Positions 8,476 to 18,006 are shown, counted from the first letter of the stretch. The stretch: 64,000 nucleotides of DNA from Ralstonia sp. NFACC01 (GCF_900115545.1 NZ_FOWV01000003.1:558001-622000); one strand, 5' to 3'. Numbers and translations are program-made. Notes: generated by a model not told the origin, from the sequence alone.

Positions 8476-9249
8476 ATGCAGCCCATCGAACAGCCGGGCA
8501 CCGGCCCCGACGACATCACGCCGGAATCGCAAGACACCAATACAGCCGAAGGCGCCGAAACGGGCGAGCAAACCGGCCACCCACGCCGCATCCGCTCCTT
8601 CGTGCGCCGCGCCGGCCGCACGTCTACCGGTCAGCAGCGCGCCATCGATGAACTCGGGCCGCGCTTCCTGCTGCCTTACGCTGCCGAGCCCTTGGATTGG
8701 GACGCCGCGTTCGGCCGCGCCGGCGCCAAGCGCATCTTCGAGATTGGCTTCGGCATGGGCGAGACCACGGCCCACATCGCGCAATTGCGTCCGGACGACG
8801 ATTTCCTCGGCGTGGAAGTGCATGAGCCGGGCGTCGGTGCGCTGCTCAAGCTGATCGGCGAACGCGAGATCGGCAACATCCGCATCGTTTCGCACGATGC
8901 CGTGGAAGTGCTGGCCCACATGATTCCGGAAGGCACGCTCGATGGCATCCATGTGTTCTTCCCGGACCCCTGGCACAAGAAGCGCCACAACAAGCGGCGC
9001 CTGATCCAGAGCCCGTTCGTCGCACGTCTGGCCGCGCACCTCAAGCCGGGCGGCTATCTGCATTGCGCGACAGACTGGGAGGAGTACGCCCACCAGATGC
9101 TGGAAGTGCTGTCCGCCGAACCGACGCTGGAAAACACCGCCGACGGCTTCGCGCCGCGCCCGGACTATCGCCCCGTCACCAAGTTCGAGAAACGCGGCCT
9201 GCGCCTCGGGCACGGCGTGTGGGACGTGGTCTTCCGCAAGCGCGCCTAA
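8476..9249 (+). CDS. trmB: tRNA (guanine-N7-)-methyltransferase
   Basis: A 257-residue class I SAM-dependent methyltransferase that makes m7G46 in tRNA. The first ~45 residues are a polar, probably disordered tail. The SAM-binding motif [16 protein letters not shown] begins near residue 87, [14 protein letters not shown] follows, and the TrmB signature [17 protein letters not shown] sits near 160, with the TDWEEYA and [12 protein letters not shown] segments near the end. ATG 8476 has GGGA 5 bases upstream; a longer frame would run through the tRNA terminator. The tRNA-Gly just upstream has a 4-base variable loop without an obvious G46, so it is probably not itself a substrate. Confidence 0.95.
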   Translation: MQPIEQPGTGPDDITPESQDTNTAEGAETGEQTGHPRRIRSFVRRAGRTSTGQQRAIDELGPRFLLPYAAEPLDWDAAFGRAGAKRIFEIGFGMGETTAHIAQLRPDDDFLGVEVHEPGVGALLKLIGEREIGNIRIVSHDAVEVLAHMIPEGTLDGIHVFFPDPWHKKRHNKRRLIQSPFVARLAAHLKPGGYLHCATDWEEYAHQMLEVLSAEPTLENTADGFAPRPDYRPVTKFEKRGLRLGHGVWDVVFRKRA

Positions 9250-9274
9250 CTACGTCCGCGCACGCTGACGCGAG

Positions 9275-10387
9275 TCAGCGTGCGCCGAAATGCGTATCAC
9301 CGAAGAGGTTTTTGGCGTGGCGCGGGAAAGCGCGCCAATATTGCGGCGGCGCCTTGACCGTCGCGCCCAGCTCAGCGGCGGCCGCCCAGGCCCAGTGCGG
9401 GTTGTAGAGGAACGCCCGGCCGACAGCGACCAAATCTGCCCGCCCTTGCGCAACGATGGCCTCCGCCTCATGCGCCTCGTTGATGAGGCCGACGGCGATG
9501 GTTGGGATGTCGGCCTCGTTTCGGATCTTCTCGGCGAACGGCACCTGATAGCCGGTCGCCAGCGGAATCTGCTGCAACGGCGACACCCCGCCTGACGACG
9601 CATCGATCCAATCGCAGCCGCGCGCACGCAACGCCTGCGCAAATACCACCGAATCCTCCGGCGTCCAACCGCCCTCCACCCAATCGGTGGCAGACACGCG
9701 CACGCCAACCGGAATGTTGTCCGGCACCACGGCGCGCACCGCATCAAAAATCTCCAGCGGATAACGCATGCGGTTCTCACGCGAACCGCCATAGGCATCG
9801 GTGCGCTGATTGGCAATCGGCGACAGGAATTCATGCAGCAGATAGCCGTGTGCGGCGTGCAACTCGATGGCCGATAGGCCAAGCCGCACAGCGCGGCGTG
9901 CAGTCTCGACGAACTGATCGCGCACGCGGGCCAAGTCTGCATCCGTCATTTCGCGCGGGGCGCGCTCTTCGGGGCGCTGCGGCAACGCGGACGGACCCAT
10001 CGTTTCCCAGCCGCCGGCATCGAGCGCCAGCAACGCGCCGCCTTCCCAAGGCCGAGCGCTCGAAGCCTTGCGGCCCGCGTGCGCGATTTGCATGCCGATC
10101 GGCACCAGTGCGTTCTCGCGAATGGCAGCCAGCGTGCGCTCAAGCGCAGCTTCGGTCGCGTCGTCCCACAAACCGAGGCAGCCGTTGGTGATGCGACCTT
10201 CCGGCGACACCGCGGTCGCCTCGATCATCAGCAACCCGGCACCCGAAAGCGACAGGCTGCCCAGATGTGTGTGATGCCACGCCGTGGCTTGGCCGTTGTC
10301 GGCCGAGTACTGGCACATCGGCGAGATGACGATGCGGTTCTCAAGCGTGAGACCGCGCAGGGAGAAAGGCTGGAAGAGAGCACTCAT
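9275..10387 (-). CDS. NADH:flavin oxidoreductase of the Old Yellow Enzyme family (NamA/YqjM/XenA-like)
   Basis: A 370-residue FMN-dependent ene-reductase with the TIM-barrel OYE fold. LFQPFSLRGLTLENRIVISPMCQYSA at the start carries the Cys typical of the YqjM/XenA ('thermophilic-like') subgroup. QIAHAGRKAS, the catalytic and substrate-binding HAAHGYLLHEFLSP, the dimer segment NQRTDAYGGSRENR and the phosphate-binding end VAVGRAFLYNPHW are all present. The family reduces activated C=C bonds of enones, nitro-compounds and quinones; the natural substrate is unknown. It stands between convergent trmB and the following minus-strand uppP. Family is sure, name is not. Confidence 0.93.
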   Translation of the reverse strand: MSALFQPFSLRGLTLENRIVISPMCQYSADNGQATAWHHTHLGSLSLSGAGLLMIEATAVSPEGRITNGCLGLWDDATEAALERTLAAIRENALVPIGMQIAHAGRKASSARPWEGGALLALDAGGWETMGPSALPQRPEERAPREMTDADLARVRDQFVETARRAVRLGLSAIELHAAHGYLLHEFLSPIANQRTDAYGGSRENRMRYPLEIFDAVRAVVPDNIPVGVRVSATDWVEGGWTPEDSVVFAQALRARGCDWIDASSGGVSPLQQIPLATGYQVPFAEKIRNEADIPTIAVGLINEAHEAEAIVAQGRADLVAVGRAFLYNPHWAWAAAAELGATVKAPPQYWRAFPRHAKNLFGDTHFGAR

Positions 10388-10506
10388 GATCGGGAGATTC
10401 GGCAGTCAGCGGCTGACGGAAGAAACCGCCAGTGTGTCCGAATCCACCCGATCGTGCAGACGGTGCGAAAGCCTCGCACCGAGGAAGGGAAATGCTCGCC
10501 GGTGGC

Positions 10507-11388
10507 TTAGGCCTGCCAGGCGATGAGGTGCGTATAGGCCGTCACCAGGACGATGATGCCGAAGATGATCCGGTACCACGCAAAGCCGCGGAAATCATGC
10601 GTGGCAATGAACTTCAGCAGCCAGCGCACGCAGAAGAACGCCGAGATGAACGCAGCTACAAAACCCACCGCGAAGATCGACAGATCGTCCGCTGACAGCA
10701 GCGCGCGCGACTTGTACAACTCGTACACCGTCGCGCCGAAAATGACGGGGATCGCCAGGAAGAACGAGAACTCCGTCGCCACCTTGCGCGACAGGCCGAA
10801 CAGCAGGCCGCCGATGATGGTCGAGCCCGAACGCGACGTGCCCGGAATCAGCGCAAAGCACTGCGCGAAGCCCACCTTGATGGCATCGGAGATGCGCAGG
10901 TCATCCAGTGTTTCAATGCGCGGTGCGCCAGCCTTGGCGGCTTCAAGCAGCGCGTTGGCGCGCGGGTCGTGCGTCTCGCCGCGATGACGCTCACGCCATT
11001 CGGCCCACAGGATCACGAAGCCCCCGAGGATGAACGCCGACGCCACCACGATCGGGTTGAACAGATGCGCCTTGATCGCCTTGCCGAAGATCAGCGCAAG
11101 CGTGATCGCAGGAATCGTCGCCACGATCACGTTGATCGCGAAACGCTGCTGGCGCGGGTCATTCGGCAGACCCTTGATCACGTCGATGATCTTGTGACGG
11201 AACTCCCAGCACACCGCCAGGATGGCGCCGAACTGGATCACGATCTCGAAGATCTTGCCCTTTTCGTCATTGAAGTCGAGCAGTTGGCCAGCGAGGATCA
11301 GATGGCCGGTGCTGGAAATGGGAAGGAACTCGGTCAGACCTTCGACGATGCCGAGAATCAGCGCTTTGATGGCGAGTGCGATATCCAT
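10507..11388 (-). CDS. uppP: Undecaprenyl-diphosphatase (BacA/UppP)
   Basis: A 293-residue integral membrane phosphatase that converts undecaprenyl diphosphate to the monophosphate, recycling the lipid carrier for peptidoglycan and the O-antigen encoded nearby; overproduction gives bacitracin resistance in the family. Both signature motifs are visible: [17 protein letters not shown] near residue 15 and [20 protein letters not shown] near residue 175, with several hydrophobic helices and [14 protein letters not shown] between. Length is normal. It precedes two small genes on the same strand that do not look functionally related. Confidence 0.96.
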   Translation of the reverse strand: MDIALAIKALILGIVEGLTEFLPISSTGHLILAGQLLDFNDEKGKIFEIVIQFGAILAVCWEFRHKIIDVIKGLPNDPRQQRFAINVIVATIPAITLALIFGKAIKAHLFNPIVVASAFILGGFVILWAEWRERHRGETHDPRANALLEAAKAGAPRIETLDDLRISDAIKVGFAQCFALIPGTSRSGSTIIGGLLFGLSRKVATEFSFFLAIPVIFGATVYELYKSRALLSADDLSIFAVGFVAAFISAFFCVRWLLKFIATHDFRGFAWYRIIFGIIVLVTAYTHLIAWQA

Positions 11389-11440
11389 GCAGTAAGCAAA
11401 GAGGGAAAAAGAAAATGAAGCGCTGGGCGCGCAGCAGAAT

Positions 11441-12034
11441 TCAGGGCCGCTTGGCCTGAACGTGCACCCCTTCGGGCAAAACCGTGATTGTACCGGGCTC
11501 CACGGCCATGCCAGCCACTTTCAACTGTTCGGGCTTGAACGTGTAGACGGCGTAGTCGTTGAGCAACTGGCCGGCAATCAATGAACCGATCGAACTGATC
11601 TGCGGGCCGATGCCGCCGGGCACGTTCTGCAAATCGAAGCGATCGACAGTGGGCTGATCCAGGCGAATCGAATGCGTTGGCGAGTCGTAATGCAAACCGC
11701 TGGATACGGCCAGCGGCCCCGTCAGCGGCTGGCGGAACAGACCGCTCTGCACCACGGCATCTGCCTGGATGGCGATGCGGTTGCGCGCGGGGTCGAGCGA
11801 CACCTGCGGGTTCGACAGCGTCACATCAAAGAAGCCGAGAAAGCGCCGCTGGAACGGAAACTTGCGCGCAAGCGCGTCCTGCATCTGGCCGCGGGAAAAG
11901 GTGTAGCCGTCACCGGTCCAGCCGGTCGGCATACAAGCCACGAGCGTGACGGCAACGGCCACTGCAACAGCGGCCGCACCCGCCCACCAGCGGACGCGGT
12001 TGGAGCGGGCAGCAGGTTTCGTGGAATCGGTCAT
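11441..12034 (-). CDS. DUF1439-family lipoprotein (YceB-like)
   Basis: A 197-residue exported protein. Residues 14-34 form a signal segment ([20 protein letters not shown]) ending in a lipobox-like LVAC, so it is likely lipidated at that Cys. The rest matches DUF1439: [37 protein letters not shown], then [21 protein letters not shown] and a C-terminal [11 protein letters not shown]1439 proteins are small periplasmic or outer-membrane lipoproteins with a SMP/BPI-like fold; their role is not established. It starts 6 bases after the stop of the YkgJ gene, so the two are probably co-transcribed. Confidence 0.85.
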   Translation of the reverse strand: MTDSTKPAARSNRVRWWAGAAAVAVAVAVTLVACMPTGWTGDGYTFSRGQMQDALARKFPFQRRFLGFFDVTLSNPQVSLDPARNRIAIQADAVVQSGLFRQPLTGPLAVSSGLHYDSPTHSIRLDQPTVDRFDLQNVPGGIGPQISSIGSLIAGQLLNDYAVYTFKPEQLKVAGMAVEPGTITVLPEGVHVQAKRP

Positions 12035-12040
12035 GACAAA

Positions 12041-12298
12041 TCAGTGCGCTGCGGTAGCGATTTCAAGTCGGGTCAGAAACTGCATGGCGTGCGTGGTCGA
12101 GCCACCGCACATGTCGGGCTCGGGCTGCAGGCTGCTGCAGACCGCCGGACGTTCCGGCTGGCCAAAGATACGACAACGGTTCGCCTCGTCGAGTTGCGCA
12201 CAGCGCACCCCCGCCGGTTTGCCGTTTGGCATGCCGGGAATGGGGCTGGAAATGGAGGGCGCGATGCAGCACGCGCCGCAGTGGGGTCGACAGTCCAT
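12041..12298 (-). CDS. YkgJ-family cysteine cluster protein
   Basis: An 85-residue small protein of the YkgJ/CxxCxxCC zinc- or iron-sulfur-binding family. The cysteines occur as CRPHCGACC at the N-terminus, [24 protein letters not shown] in the middle and a last Cys in PDMCGG, matching the family pattern. Function of the family is unclear (metal chelation or oxidative demethylation has been suggested for relatives). It is the upstream gene of a tight pair with the DUF1439 lipoprotein. Confidence 0.88.
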   Translation of the reverse strand: MDCRPHCGACCIAPSISSPIPGMPNGKPAGVRCAQLDEANRCRIFGQPERPAVCSSLQPEPDMCGGSTTHAMQFLTRLEIATAAH

Positions 12299-12386
12299 GC
12301 TGTCCTAGTCAACGAAATCGAGGCGGAAACCGCTATTGTGCACCAGCACAATCGAGGCCCAGTCTGATTGACAATGCCGATGCCGC

Positions 12387-12415
12387 TTGACCCACCCTTG
12401 CGGCATGCGTACATT
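12387..12415 (+). promoter_or_regulatory. Promoter of the TetR gene
   Basis: TTGACC (12387-12392) and TACATT (12410-12415) with exactly 17 bases between match sigma-70 boxes 5/6 and 4/6, about 65 bases upstream of the GTG start. A transcript would begin near 12422 and place the dyad at 12442-12465 in the 5' leader. Confidence 0.55.
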
Positions 12416-12441
12416 AATGACCGGAAAGTAAGTTATCTGTG

Positions 12442-12465
12442 AGTCAGTGACCGTGCGCACTGACT
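12442..12465. promoter_or_regulatory. Inverted repeat, candidate TetR operator
   Basis: Perfect 8-bp arms AGTCAGTG and CACTGACT with an 8-base centre, ending 14 bases before the TetR start and just downstream of its predicted promoter. Size and place fit autoregulation by a TetR dimer. An RNA hairpin in the leader is the alternative. Confidence 0.55.
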
Positions 12466-12479
12466 GACGCCCTACCGCC

Positions 12480-13223
12480 GTGACTGATCAAGATTCCGAG
12501 TCTTCCTCCAAACGCTGGACCCGCCGCAAAGAGGCCCGCCCCCAGGAACTGGTCGCCGCCGCGCTGAACCTGTTCGTGGCGCGCGGCTATGCGGCCACGC
12601 GACTGGAAGATGTGGCGTCGGCCGCCGGGGTATCCAAGGGCACGGTCTACCTGTATTTCGCCAACAAGGAAGAGCTGTTCAAGGCTGTTGTGCAAGAAAA
12701 CCTGGTGCCCGCACTGGCTGAGGGCGAAGCCCTGATTGACAGTTTTGATGGCACCAGCGAAGCGCTGCTGCACGAAATCCTGATGGGCTGGTGGGAGTTG
12801 ATCGGCGAATCGCCGGCTTCGGGCCTCACCAAGCTGCTGATGGCCGAATCGGGCAACTTTCCCGACTTGGCGCAGTACTACCACGAAGAAGTCATCGAGC
12901 GCTGCGACCGCTTGTTCGCGCGCATCCTCGAACGTGGCATGGCCCGCGGCGAATTCCGCGACGTCAACATCGACCTCACCACGTTGACCATGGTCGCGCC
13001 GATGATCTTCCTCATGATGTGGAAGCATTCGTTCGGCCCGTGCTCGCACCGGGAGTTGGAACCTAAGGCGTTCATCGCCCATGTCGTGTCGCTGCTGCTG
13101 CACGGCGTGCTTCGCAATCCAGTGACAGGCCCAGTGATTCCGCCGCCGCCCGCCCTCACCGCGCAACCGTGGCGCACGTTGCCAGAAGGTCCTGGCAACC
13201 CCGATGAAGGCGCCGCGTCATGA
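12480..13223 (+). CDS. TetR/AcrR-family transcriptional regulator
   Basis: A 247-residue repressor with GTG start. The HTH domain lies at about residues 19-67: RPQELVAAALNLFVARGYAATRLEDVASAAGVSKGTVYLYFANKEELF is a textbook TetR_N sequence when read in pieces (ARGYAAT, GVSKGTVYLYF). The C-terminal ligand domain shows TetR_C features (FPDLAQYYHEEVIERCDRL, then a long helix with MIFLMMWKHSF). The last ~35 residues are Pro-rich and probably loose. Its 3' end is 95 bases from the Pcm-like/rhodanese/TolC run, so it may control TolC export, an inference from position. A promoter and dyad stand upstream. Confidence 0.93.
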   Translation: MTDQDSESSSKRWTRRKEARPQELVAAALNLFVARGYAATRLEDVASAAGVSKGTVYLYFANKEELFKAVVQENLVPALAEGEALIDSFDGTSEALLHEILMGWWELIGESPASGLTKLLMAESGNFPDLAQYYHEEVIERCDRLFARILERGMARGEFRDVNIDLTTLTMVAPMIFLMMWKHSFGPCSHRELEPKAFIAHVVSLLLHGVLRNPVTGPVIPPPPALTAQPWRTLPEGPGNPDEGAAS

Positions 13224-13318
13224 CAATGTCTGCCGGATTGTCCTCCGGACTTGCTAAAATGCCGGGTTTGTCGTCAAACCCTCATTTGCATCACTCGCTC
13301 CGCGTGGAAGGCATGCCC

Positions 13319-13972
13319 ATGGACATCGAAAAATCCCGGTTCAACATGATCGAGCAGCAAATCCGTCCCTGGGACGTGCTCGATACCGACGTTCTTGACC
13401 TGCTCAGCGTCGTCAAACGCGAACATTACGTGCCCGAGGCCTACCGCGCGTTGGCCTTTGTCGACATGGAAATCCCGCTGGCCGGCGGCCAGAACATGCT
13501 GGCGCCGCGCGTGGAAGCCCGCGTCCTGCAAGAACTGGCTGTGCGCAAGCATGAAGACGTGCTGGAAGTGGGTGCAGGTTCCGGCTATATGGCTGCCCTG
13601 CTGGCCCATCGCGGCCGTCAGGTCACCACGCTCGACATCGTGCCGGAGCTCATCGCCTTCGCTCGCGACAATCTTTCGCGCAACGGCGTAACCAACGTCG
13701 ACGTGGTCGAAGCCAGCGGCGCGCAGGGCTGGGGCGATGGCCTGTATGACGTCATCTGCGTATCGGGCTCGGTGCCCGCCGTGCCGGAAGCACTGCTCAA
13801 GCAGCTCAAGGTGGGTGGTCGCCTGTCGATCTTCGTGGGTGGCGCGCCGGTCATGGAAGCACAACTCATCACGCGCATCTCGAACACCGAATATCAAACG
13901 CGCAACCTGTTCGAGACGTACGTGGCGCCGCTGGTGGGCGTTCCCGCACCGTCGCTCTTCCGCTTCTGACCA
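13319..13972 (+). CDS. Protein-L-isoaspartate O-methyltransferase family protein
   Basis: A ~217-residue SAM-dependent methyltransferase of the PCMT family, which repairs isoaspartyl residues. MIEQQIRPWDVLD, VPEAYRALAFVDMEIPLAGGQNML, the SAM motif VLEVGAGSGYMAALLAHRG and the later DVICVSGSVPAVPEALLKQLKVGGRLSIFVG region are recognisable when read in parts. The N-terminal IRPW block is typical of the betaproteobacterial PCMT-like branch that sits next to rhodanese and tolC, so activity on isoaspartate is not assured. ATG 13319 has GGAAGG about 8 bases upstream; the open frame continues upstream to 13220 over the end of the TetR gene without a ribosome site. Confidence 0.87.
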
Positions 13973-13992
13973 CTCCCGGCTCCCCAATCATC

Positions 13993-14325
13993 ATGCAACA
14001 GCTCGCTCCCACCGCCCTCGCCCAATGGCTCGCCGACGCATCGCGCGCGAAGCCCGTCCTGCTCGACGTGCGCTGGATGGAGGAGTTGGAGATTTGCGCC
14101 ATTCCTGGCATTACGCACATTCCGATGGATCAGATCCCGGCGCGTGCCAGCGAGCTGAATGCTGACCAAGACATCGTCTGCATCTGCCACCACGGCGGAC
14201 GCAGCGCGCAGGTTGCGCAGTATCTGATCACGCAGGGCGGCTTCGATGCCGCGCGTGTCTACAACTTGCAAGGCGGCGTCCATGCCTGGGCTCACCAGGT
14301 GGATCCGCAGATGGCAACGTACTGA
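13993..14325 (+). CDS. Rhodanese-like domain protein
   Basis: A 110-residue single-domain rhodanese. Seen: LLDVRWMEELEICAIPGITHIPMDQI (CH2A-like start), the active loop with its persulfide Cys in ICHHGGRSAQVA, and the end VYNLQGGVHAWAHQVDP. The six-residue active loop CHHGGRS fits GlpE-like sulfurtransferases that move sulfane sulfur from thiosulfate to thiophilic acceptors. It starts about 20 bases after the Pcm-like gene and precedes tolC, an arrangement found in Burkholderiaceae. The physiological acceptor is unknown. Confidence 0.92.
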   Translation: MQQLAPTALAQWLADASRAKPVLLDVRWMEELEICAIPGITHIPMDQIPARASELNADQDIVCICHHGGRSAQVAQYLITQGGFDAARVYNLQGGVHAWAHQVDPQMATY

Positions 14326-14350
14326 TTGGGGAAGCCGCCGCCGGGCAAAG

Positions 14351-14382
14351 CCCTGTTCACCTTCCACAGGCACTGAACAGGG
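14351..14382 (+). repeat. Inverted repeat between rhodanese and tolC genes
   Basis: Perfect 9-bp arms CCCTGTTCA and TGAACAGGG around a 14-base loop, 25 bases after the rhodanese stop and about 60 before the tolC start. There is no T tract, so it is not a clear intrinsic terminator. It could weaken readthrough, stabilise mRNA ends or bind a regulator of tolC. Confidence 0.5.
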
Positions 14383-14440
14383 TCTGACGCGCCCGCGCTG
14401 CCTTCCGAACGCGAACGTTTCCTCCTCGCTCGGGGGCTTT

Positions 14441-15907
14441 ATGACTGTTGCTCGCAGTAGCCGCACGCGGATGGCCGCGCGCGGTTCGCTTGTTGTGCTG
14501 TGCTGTTCGATGATGCCGATGTTCGCGTGGGCGCAGTCCCAACCGAACACACCGGCTGCGACCGACCTCCTCTCTGCCTACCGCGCCGCGCTGGCCAACG
14601 ATCCGCAATTCGCATCAGTCCGTGCGCAGTCGCTCGCGCAACGCGAGAAGCTCACGCAAGGCCGCGCCGGTTTGCTACCGCAGATCGGCGGCGCCTGGAG
14701 TTCCACGCGCGTCATCTTTGATCAAACCGCTCCGGCCGAATTCAACAAGACGTTCTCGTCGACAGGCTGGACGCTGTCGCTATCGCAGCCGCTTTTCCGC
14801 TGGGACCGCTGGGAAACCTACAAGCAAGGCGAAATTGCCGCGCAGGCCTCCGAGGCGTCGCTCGCGCAAGCGCAGCTCGATCTCATCACGCGTACGGCGC
14901 AGGCCTACTTTGACGTGCTCAACGCGCAGGACACGTTGCAGCTTGCCACCGCGCAGCGCGATGCGATCCAGCAGCAGTACGAACAGGCGCGCCGCAACTT
15001 CGACGTCGGCAACGCGAACATCACCGACGCAAACGACGCCCAGGCCCGCCGCGATGCCATCGACGCCAGCGTCATCGCCGCACGCAGCGACTTTGAGATC
15101 AAGCAATCGGCGCTCAAGCAGATCATCGGAGAGCCCGTTGGCACGCTGGCCGGCGTGCGGCCAGGCGTCACGATCCCCCAGCCTGAACCCGCTTCGGCAG
15201 AACCCTGGGTCGACCAGGCGCGCAGCAGCAATCTGCAAGTGGCGCTGGCGCAGTACAACCTGCAAAGCGCTGAGCGCGATGTGAAGAAGGCGACCGCAGG
15301 CCATCTGCCCTCGGTCGATCTGGTGGCGCAAACCGGCCACACCAATGCCAGTGGCAACCAATACCTGCCCTCGCTGCCGGGCGGCGCACGCTTTGACAGC
15401 TCGCAGATTGGCGTGCAGGTGTCGATTCCGATCTTTGCGGGCGGTGCGATCCAGTCGCGCGTGCGCGAAAACATCGCGCTGGAAACCAAGGCCGCGAACG
15501 ACCTCGAGTTCGCCCGCCGCTCTGCCGAGCAAGGCGCACGGCAAGCGTACATCGGCGTAATCGCAGGACTGGCGCAAGTAAAAGCGCTGGAAGCGGCCGA
15601 GCTGTCGGCGCGCACAGCGTACGACTCCAACCAGCTCGCCTACGGGGTGGGCGTGCGCATCGGCACCGACGTGCTGAATTCGCAGGCGCAGCTCTTTCAG
15701 GCGCGGCGCGATCTGGCACGCGCGCGTTACGACACCATCGTCAACGGGCTGCGGCTGAAGTCTGCCGCCGGCTCGTTGAGCGAGGCAGACGTGATCCAGG
15801 TGAATACGCTGCTCACAGCCAACGGTTCGAGCGATATCACCGCGTTGCCGCCGGCAAGCGCCAAACCCGGACTGGCGAAACCGGCCGGCAAATCGGCCAA
15901 ACGCTGA
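14441..15907 (+). CDS. tolC: TolC-family outer-membrane export channel
   Basis: A 488-residue type I secretion outer-membrane protein. A signal peptide of about 33 residues (ends MPMFAWAQS) is followed by two OEP repeats: LLSAYRAALANDPQFASVRAQS, TLSLSQPLFRWDRWETYKQG, AQAYFDVLNAQDTLQLATAQRDA, then the second half with VSIPIFAGGAIQSRV and YDSNQLAYGVGVRIGTDVLNSQAQLFQARRDLARARYD read in parts. This is the TolC proper branch, serving tripartite efflux and type I secretion. No adaptor or inner-membrane pump is adjacent. ATG 14441 has GGGGG 5 bases upstream. Its stop codon abuts the stop of the convergent META-domain gene. Confidence 0.95.
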   Translation: MTVARSSRTRMAARGSLVVLCCSMMPMFAWAQSQPNTPAATDLLSAYRAALANDPQFASVRAQSLAQREKLTQGRAGLLPQIGGAWSSTRVIFDQTAPAEFNKTFSSTGWTLSLSQPLFRWDRWETYKQGEIAAQASEASLAQAQLDLITRTAQAYFDVLNAQDTLQLATAQRDAIQQQYEQARRNFDVGNANITDANDAQARRDAIDASVIAARSDFEIKQSALKQIIGEPVGTLAGVRPGVTIPQPEPASAEPWVDQARSSNLQVALAQYNLQSAERDVKKATAGHLPSVDLVAQTGHTNASGNQYLPSLPGGARFDSSQIGVQVSIPIFAGGAIQSRVRENIALETKAANDLEFARRSAEQGARQAYIGVIAGLAQVKALEAAELSARTAYDSNQLAYGVGVRIGTDVLNSQAQLFQARRDLARARYDTIVNGLRLKSAAGSLSEADVIQVNTLLTANGSSDITALPPASAKPGLAKPAGKSAKR

Positions 15908-16588
15908 TCAGTGTGTCTGGCCGCGCGGCGGCAGCGGACGCTCCGCAAATTGCAGCAACGCGCCGCTGGCTGTTTTCCAGATGACTTGGCGGCCTTGCTT
16001 GCCGTTGGCCGAGGGCTGCATACCGACGGTCGCCAGGGGCGATTTGAGCGCCTCCAGGAACGCAGTCTCCAGTTCCATACGCGCCGGGTCGCACGCCATG
16101 CGCGTCGACACGAGATTGCCGAACCGCATGCCTGAGGCCAGCTTCTCATACGGCCCCGAGAAGCGATTGCAGCCCGAATAGCCCGACACCACGCCGTTGG
16201 CCGCCTCCAGACCACCACTGAATTCGATGGAAATCGGCTGCGTAGCCGGATCAGCGTCTTCGCCCTCGGTGGAAGGCAATTCCTTGGGCGCGGCGCCCGA
16301 CTCTTGCCAACGCACCAGCACGAAGCGCGAGCGGCCTTCGCCCTGCGCTTGGGCGAGCGTCGCCTGGCCCGGATTGGGCGCTGCGTTAGCGGGTGTCTGT
16401 TTGGCTTCAGCGGCCGGCGCTGACGCGGCAGCGGGGGCCGCCGCCGGGGGCGTGGATGAAGGCGCCGGCGTCATGCAGCCGGCACCGATGATGGTAGCGG
16501 CGGTCACTGCGGCCAGCGCTACGGCGGTCAGCACCACGCGGCGCGGCGTTTGCAGCAGGCTCGGCTTGGGACGATTCGGTTGGGACAT
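15908..16588 (-). CDS. META-domain lipoprotein
   Basis: A 226-residue secreted protein. Residues about 14-38 form a lipoprotein signal (VVLTAVALAAVTAATIIGAGC) with Cys as the lipid site, then an Ala/Pro-rich linker of about 50 residues (PAPSSTPPAAAPAAASAPA). The C-terminal ~130 residues are a META/HslJ-like domain: FVLVRWQESG, ISIEFSGGLEAANGVVSGYSGCNRFSG, RFGNLVSTRMACDPARMELETAFLEAL and a terminal WKTASGALLQF. META proteins such as HslJ are envelope proteins linked to stress and drug tolerance; the precise role is unknown. ATG 16588 was preferred over an upstream TTG at 16618. Convergent with tolC with no spacer. Confidence 0.85.
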   Translation of the reverse strand: MSQPNRPKPSLLQTPRRVVLTAVALAAVTAATIIGAGCMTPAPSSTPPAAAPAAASAPAAEAKQTPANAAPNPGQATLAQAQGEGRSRFVLVRWQESGAAPKELPSTEGEDADPATQPISIEFSGGLEAANGVVSGYSGCNRFSGPYEKLASGMRFGNLVSTRMACDPARMELETAFLEALKSPLATVGMQPSANGKQGRQVIWKTASGALLQFAERPLPPRGQTH

Positions 16589-16689
16589 GAACGTGTCGTG
16601 AACGGTAACGGAATGCAAACCACATGAAGAGCCGTTAGTCTGCGCGGCTCGCCATGAGTTCGCACTTTTCGTGCCGAACGTGCCCTACG

Positions 16690-18006
16690 TTACAGCGTCG
16701 GCAAGACCAGGGACGCCACAGCCTCCACCGTACGCGCCGTCGCACCGCCGTGTGTGGCGGCAAAGGCCAGCGCAGCGCGCGACGCAGTTTCGCGCGTATC
16801 GGCATCAGAGAGCCAAGCGTCAATCACACGCATGACAGCCGCCGCGTCTTCCACCTGCTTGCAGGCACCCGCGGCTACCGCATCGCGAGTCGCCTGCGCA
16901 AAGTTGAACGTGTGCGGGCCAATAACCACGGGCGTGCCGACTGCGCAGGCCTCGATCAAGTTCTGCCCACCAAGCGGAAGCAAGCTGCCGCCGATGAACG
17001 CCACCTCCCCGGCGGCGTAATACAGCGCCATCTCACCCATCGAGTCACCGAGCAGGACATCGGCATCAGCAAGGGCATCGGCATCCGCCACGCCTGCCGC
17101 AGACACCGACAATGCACTGCGACGCACGACGCGCAAGCCTGCACGTTCGGCCGCCTGAGCGACTTCATCAAAACGCTGGGGATGGCGCGGCACCAGAATC
17201 AGCAAGGCATGCCGGCGCCCGACATGCTGCGCGCGATGTGCTTGCCATGCGTCCAGCAGCAGGGCCTCTTCGCCCTCGCGCGTGCTGGCTGCCACCCATG
17301 CAGAGCGGCCGTGCAACGCATCATGCAGCACGCGGCCAGCCATGATCTGGTCCACATGCGGCGTGATGTCGAACTTCAGGTTGCCGGTGACGCGCACGCG
17401 CGGCACGCCGAGGGAGCGGTAGCGATCGGCATCGTCGGGCGTCTGAGCCAGCACCGCAGCGAGTTGCGCGTACGTCTGGCGCGCTGCATCGCCAAGGCGT
17501 GCGGTGCGCCGGTGGCTGCGCGCAGACAGCCGCCCGTTGACGAGCACCATCGGCACGCCAGCGGCATAGGCGCGTTCGATTAGCACCGGCCAGATCTCGG
17601 TCTCCATTAGCAAGCCAAGGCGCGGCTGGAAATGGCGCAGAAACCGGTCGACCGCACTCGGCAAATCGTACGGCAGGTAGGCCTGGATGACGCGGCCGTT
17701 GCGTTGCGACGCAAACTCGGCGCCGGTGCGGCGGCCCGTCGGCGTCATGTGGGTGAGCAGAACTGCATGGTGCGGAAAGCGCGCAAGCAGCGCATCGATG
17801 AGCGGCTGCGCGGCGCGCGTCTCACCAACGGACACGGCATGCACCCACAGCAAAGGGCGATCCGGATTCGGGCGTGGCGGGTAGAAGCCAAGCCGCTCGC
17901 CAACGTGCTGACGATAACCGGGCTCTTTGCGGCCGCGCCACCACAGGCGCAGCAATGCGAACGGCAGCGCTATGCGCCACAACCAGCGATACAGAACGCG
18001 CAGCAT
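16690..18006 (-). CDS. waaA: 3-deoxy-D-manno-octulosonic acid (Kdo) transferase
   Basis: A 438-residue GT30 enzyme that adds Kdo to lipid A precursor at the inner membrane. The N-terminal anchor helix IALPFALLRLWW, EPGYRQHVGERLGFY, WVHAVSVGETRAAQPLI with the catalytic Glu region, LLTHMTPTGRRTG, LLMETEIWPVLI, and the nucleotide-binding GEVAFIGGSLLPLGGQNLIEACAVGTPVVIG (in parts) are diagnostic. ATG 18006 overlaps the stop of waaC (ATGA), so the two are translationally coupled. Together with uppP and the O-antigen block it forms the LPS supply region. Confidence 0.96.
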   Translation of the reverse strand: MLRVLYRWLWRIALPFALLRLWWRGRKEPGYRQHVGERLGFYPPRPNPDRPLLWVHAVSVGETRAAQPLIDALLARFPHHAVLLTHMTPTGRRTGAEFASQRNGRVIQAYLPYDLPSAVDRFLRHFQPRLGLLMETEIWPVLIERAYAAGVPMVLVNGRLSARSHRRTARLGDAARQTYAQLAAVLAQTPDDADRYRSLGVPRVRVTGNLKFDITPHVDQIMAGRVLHDALHGRSAWVAASTREGEEALLLDAWQAHRAQHVGRRHALLILVPRHPQRFDEVAQAAERAGLRVVRRSALSVSAAGVADADALADADVLLGDSMGEMALYYAAGEVAFIGGSLLPLGGQNLIEACAVGTPVVIGPHTFNFAQATRDAVAAGACKQVEDAAAVMRVIDAWLSDADTRETASRAALAFAATHGGATARTVEAVASLVLPTL

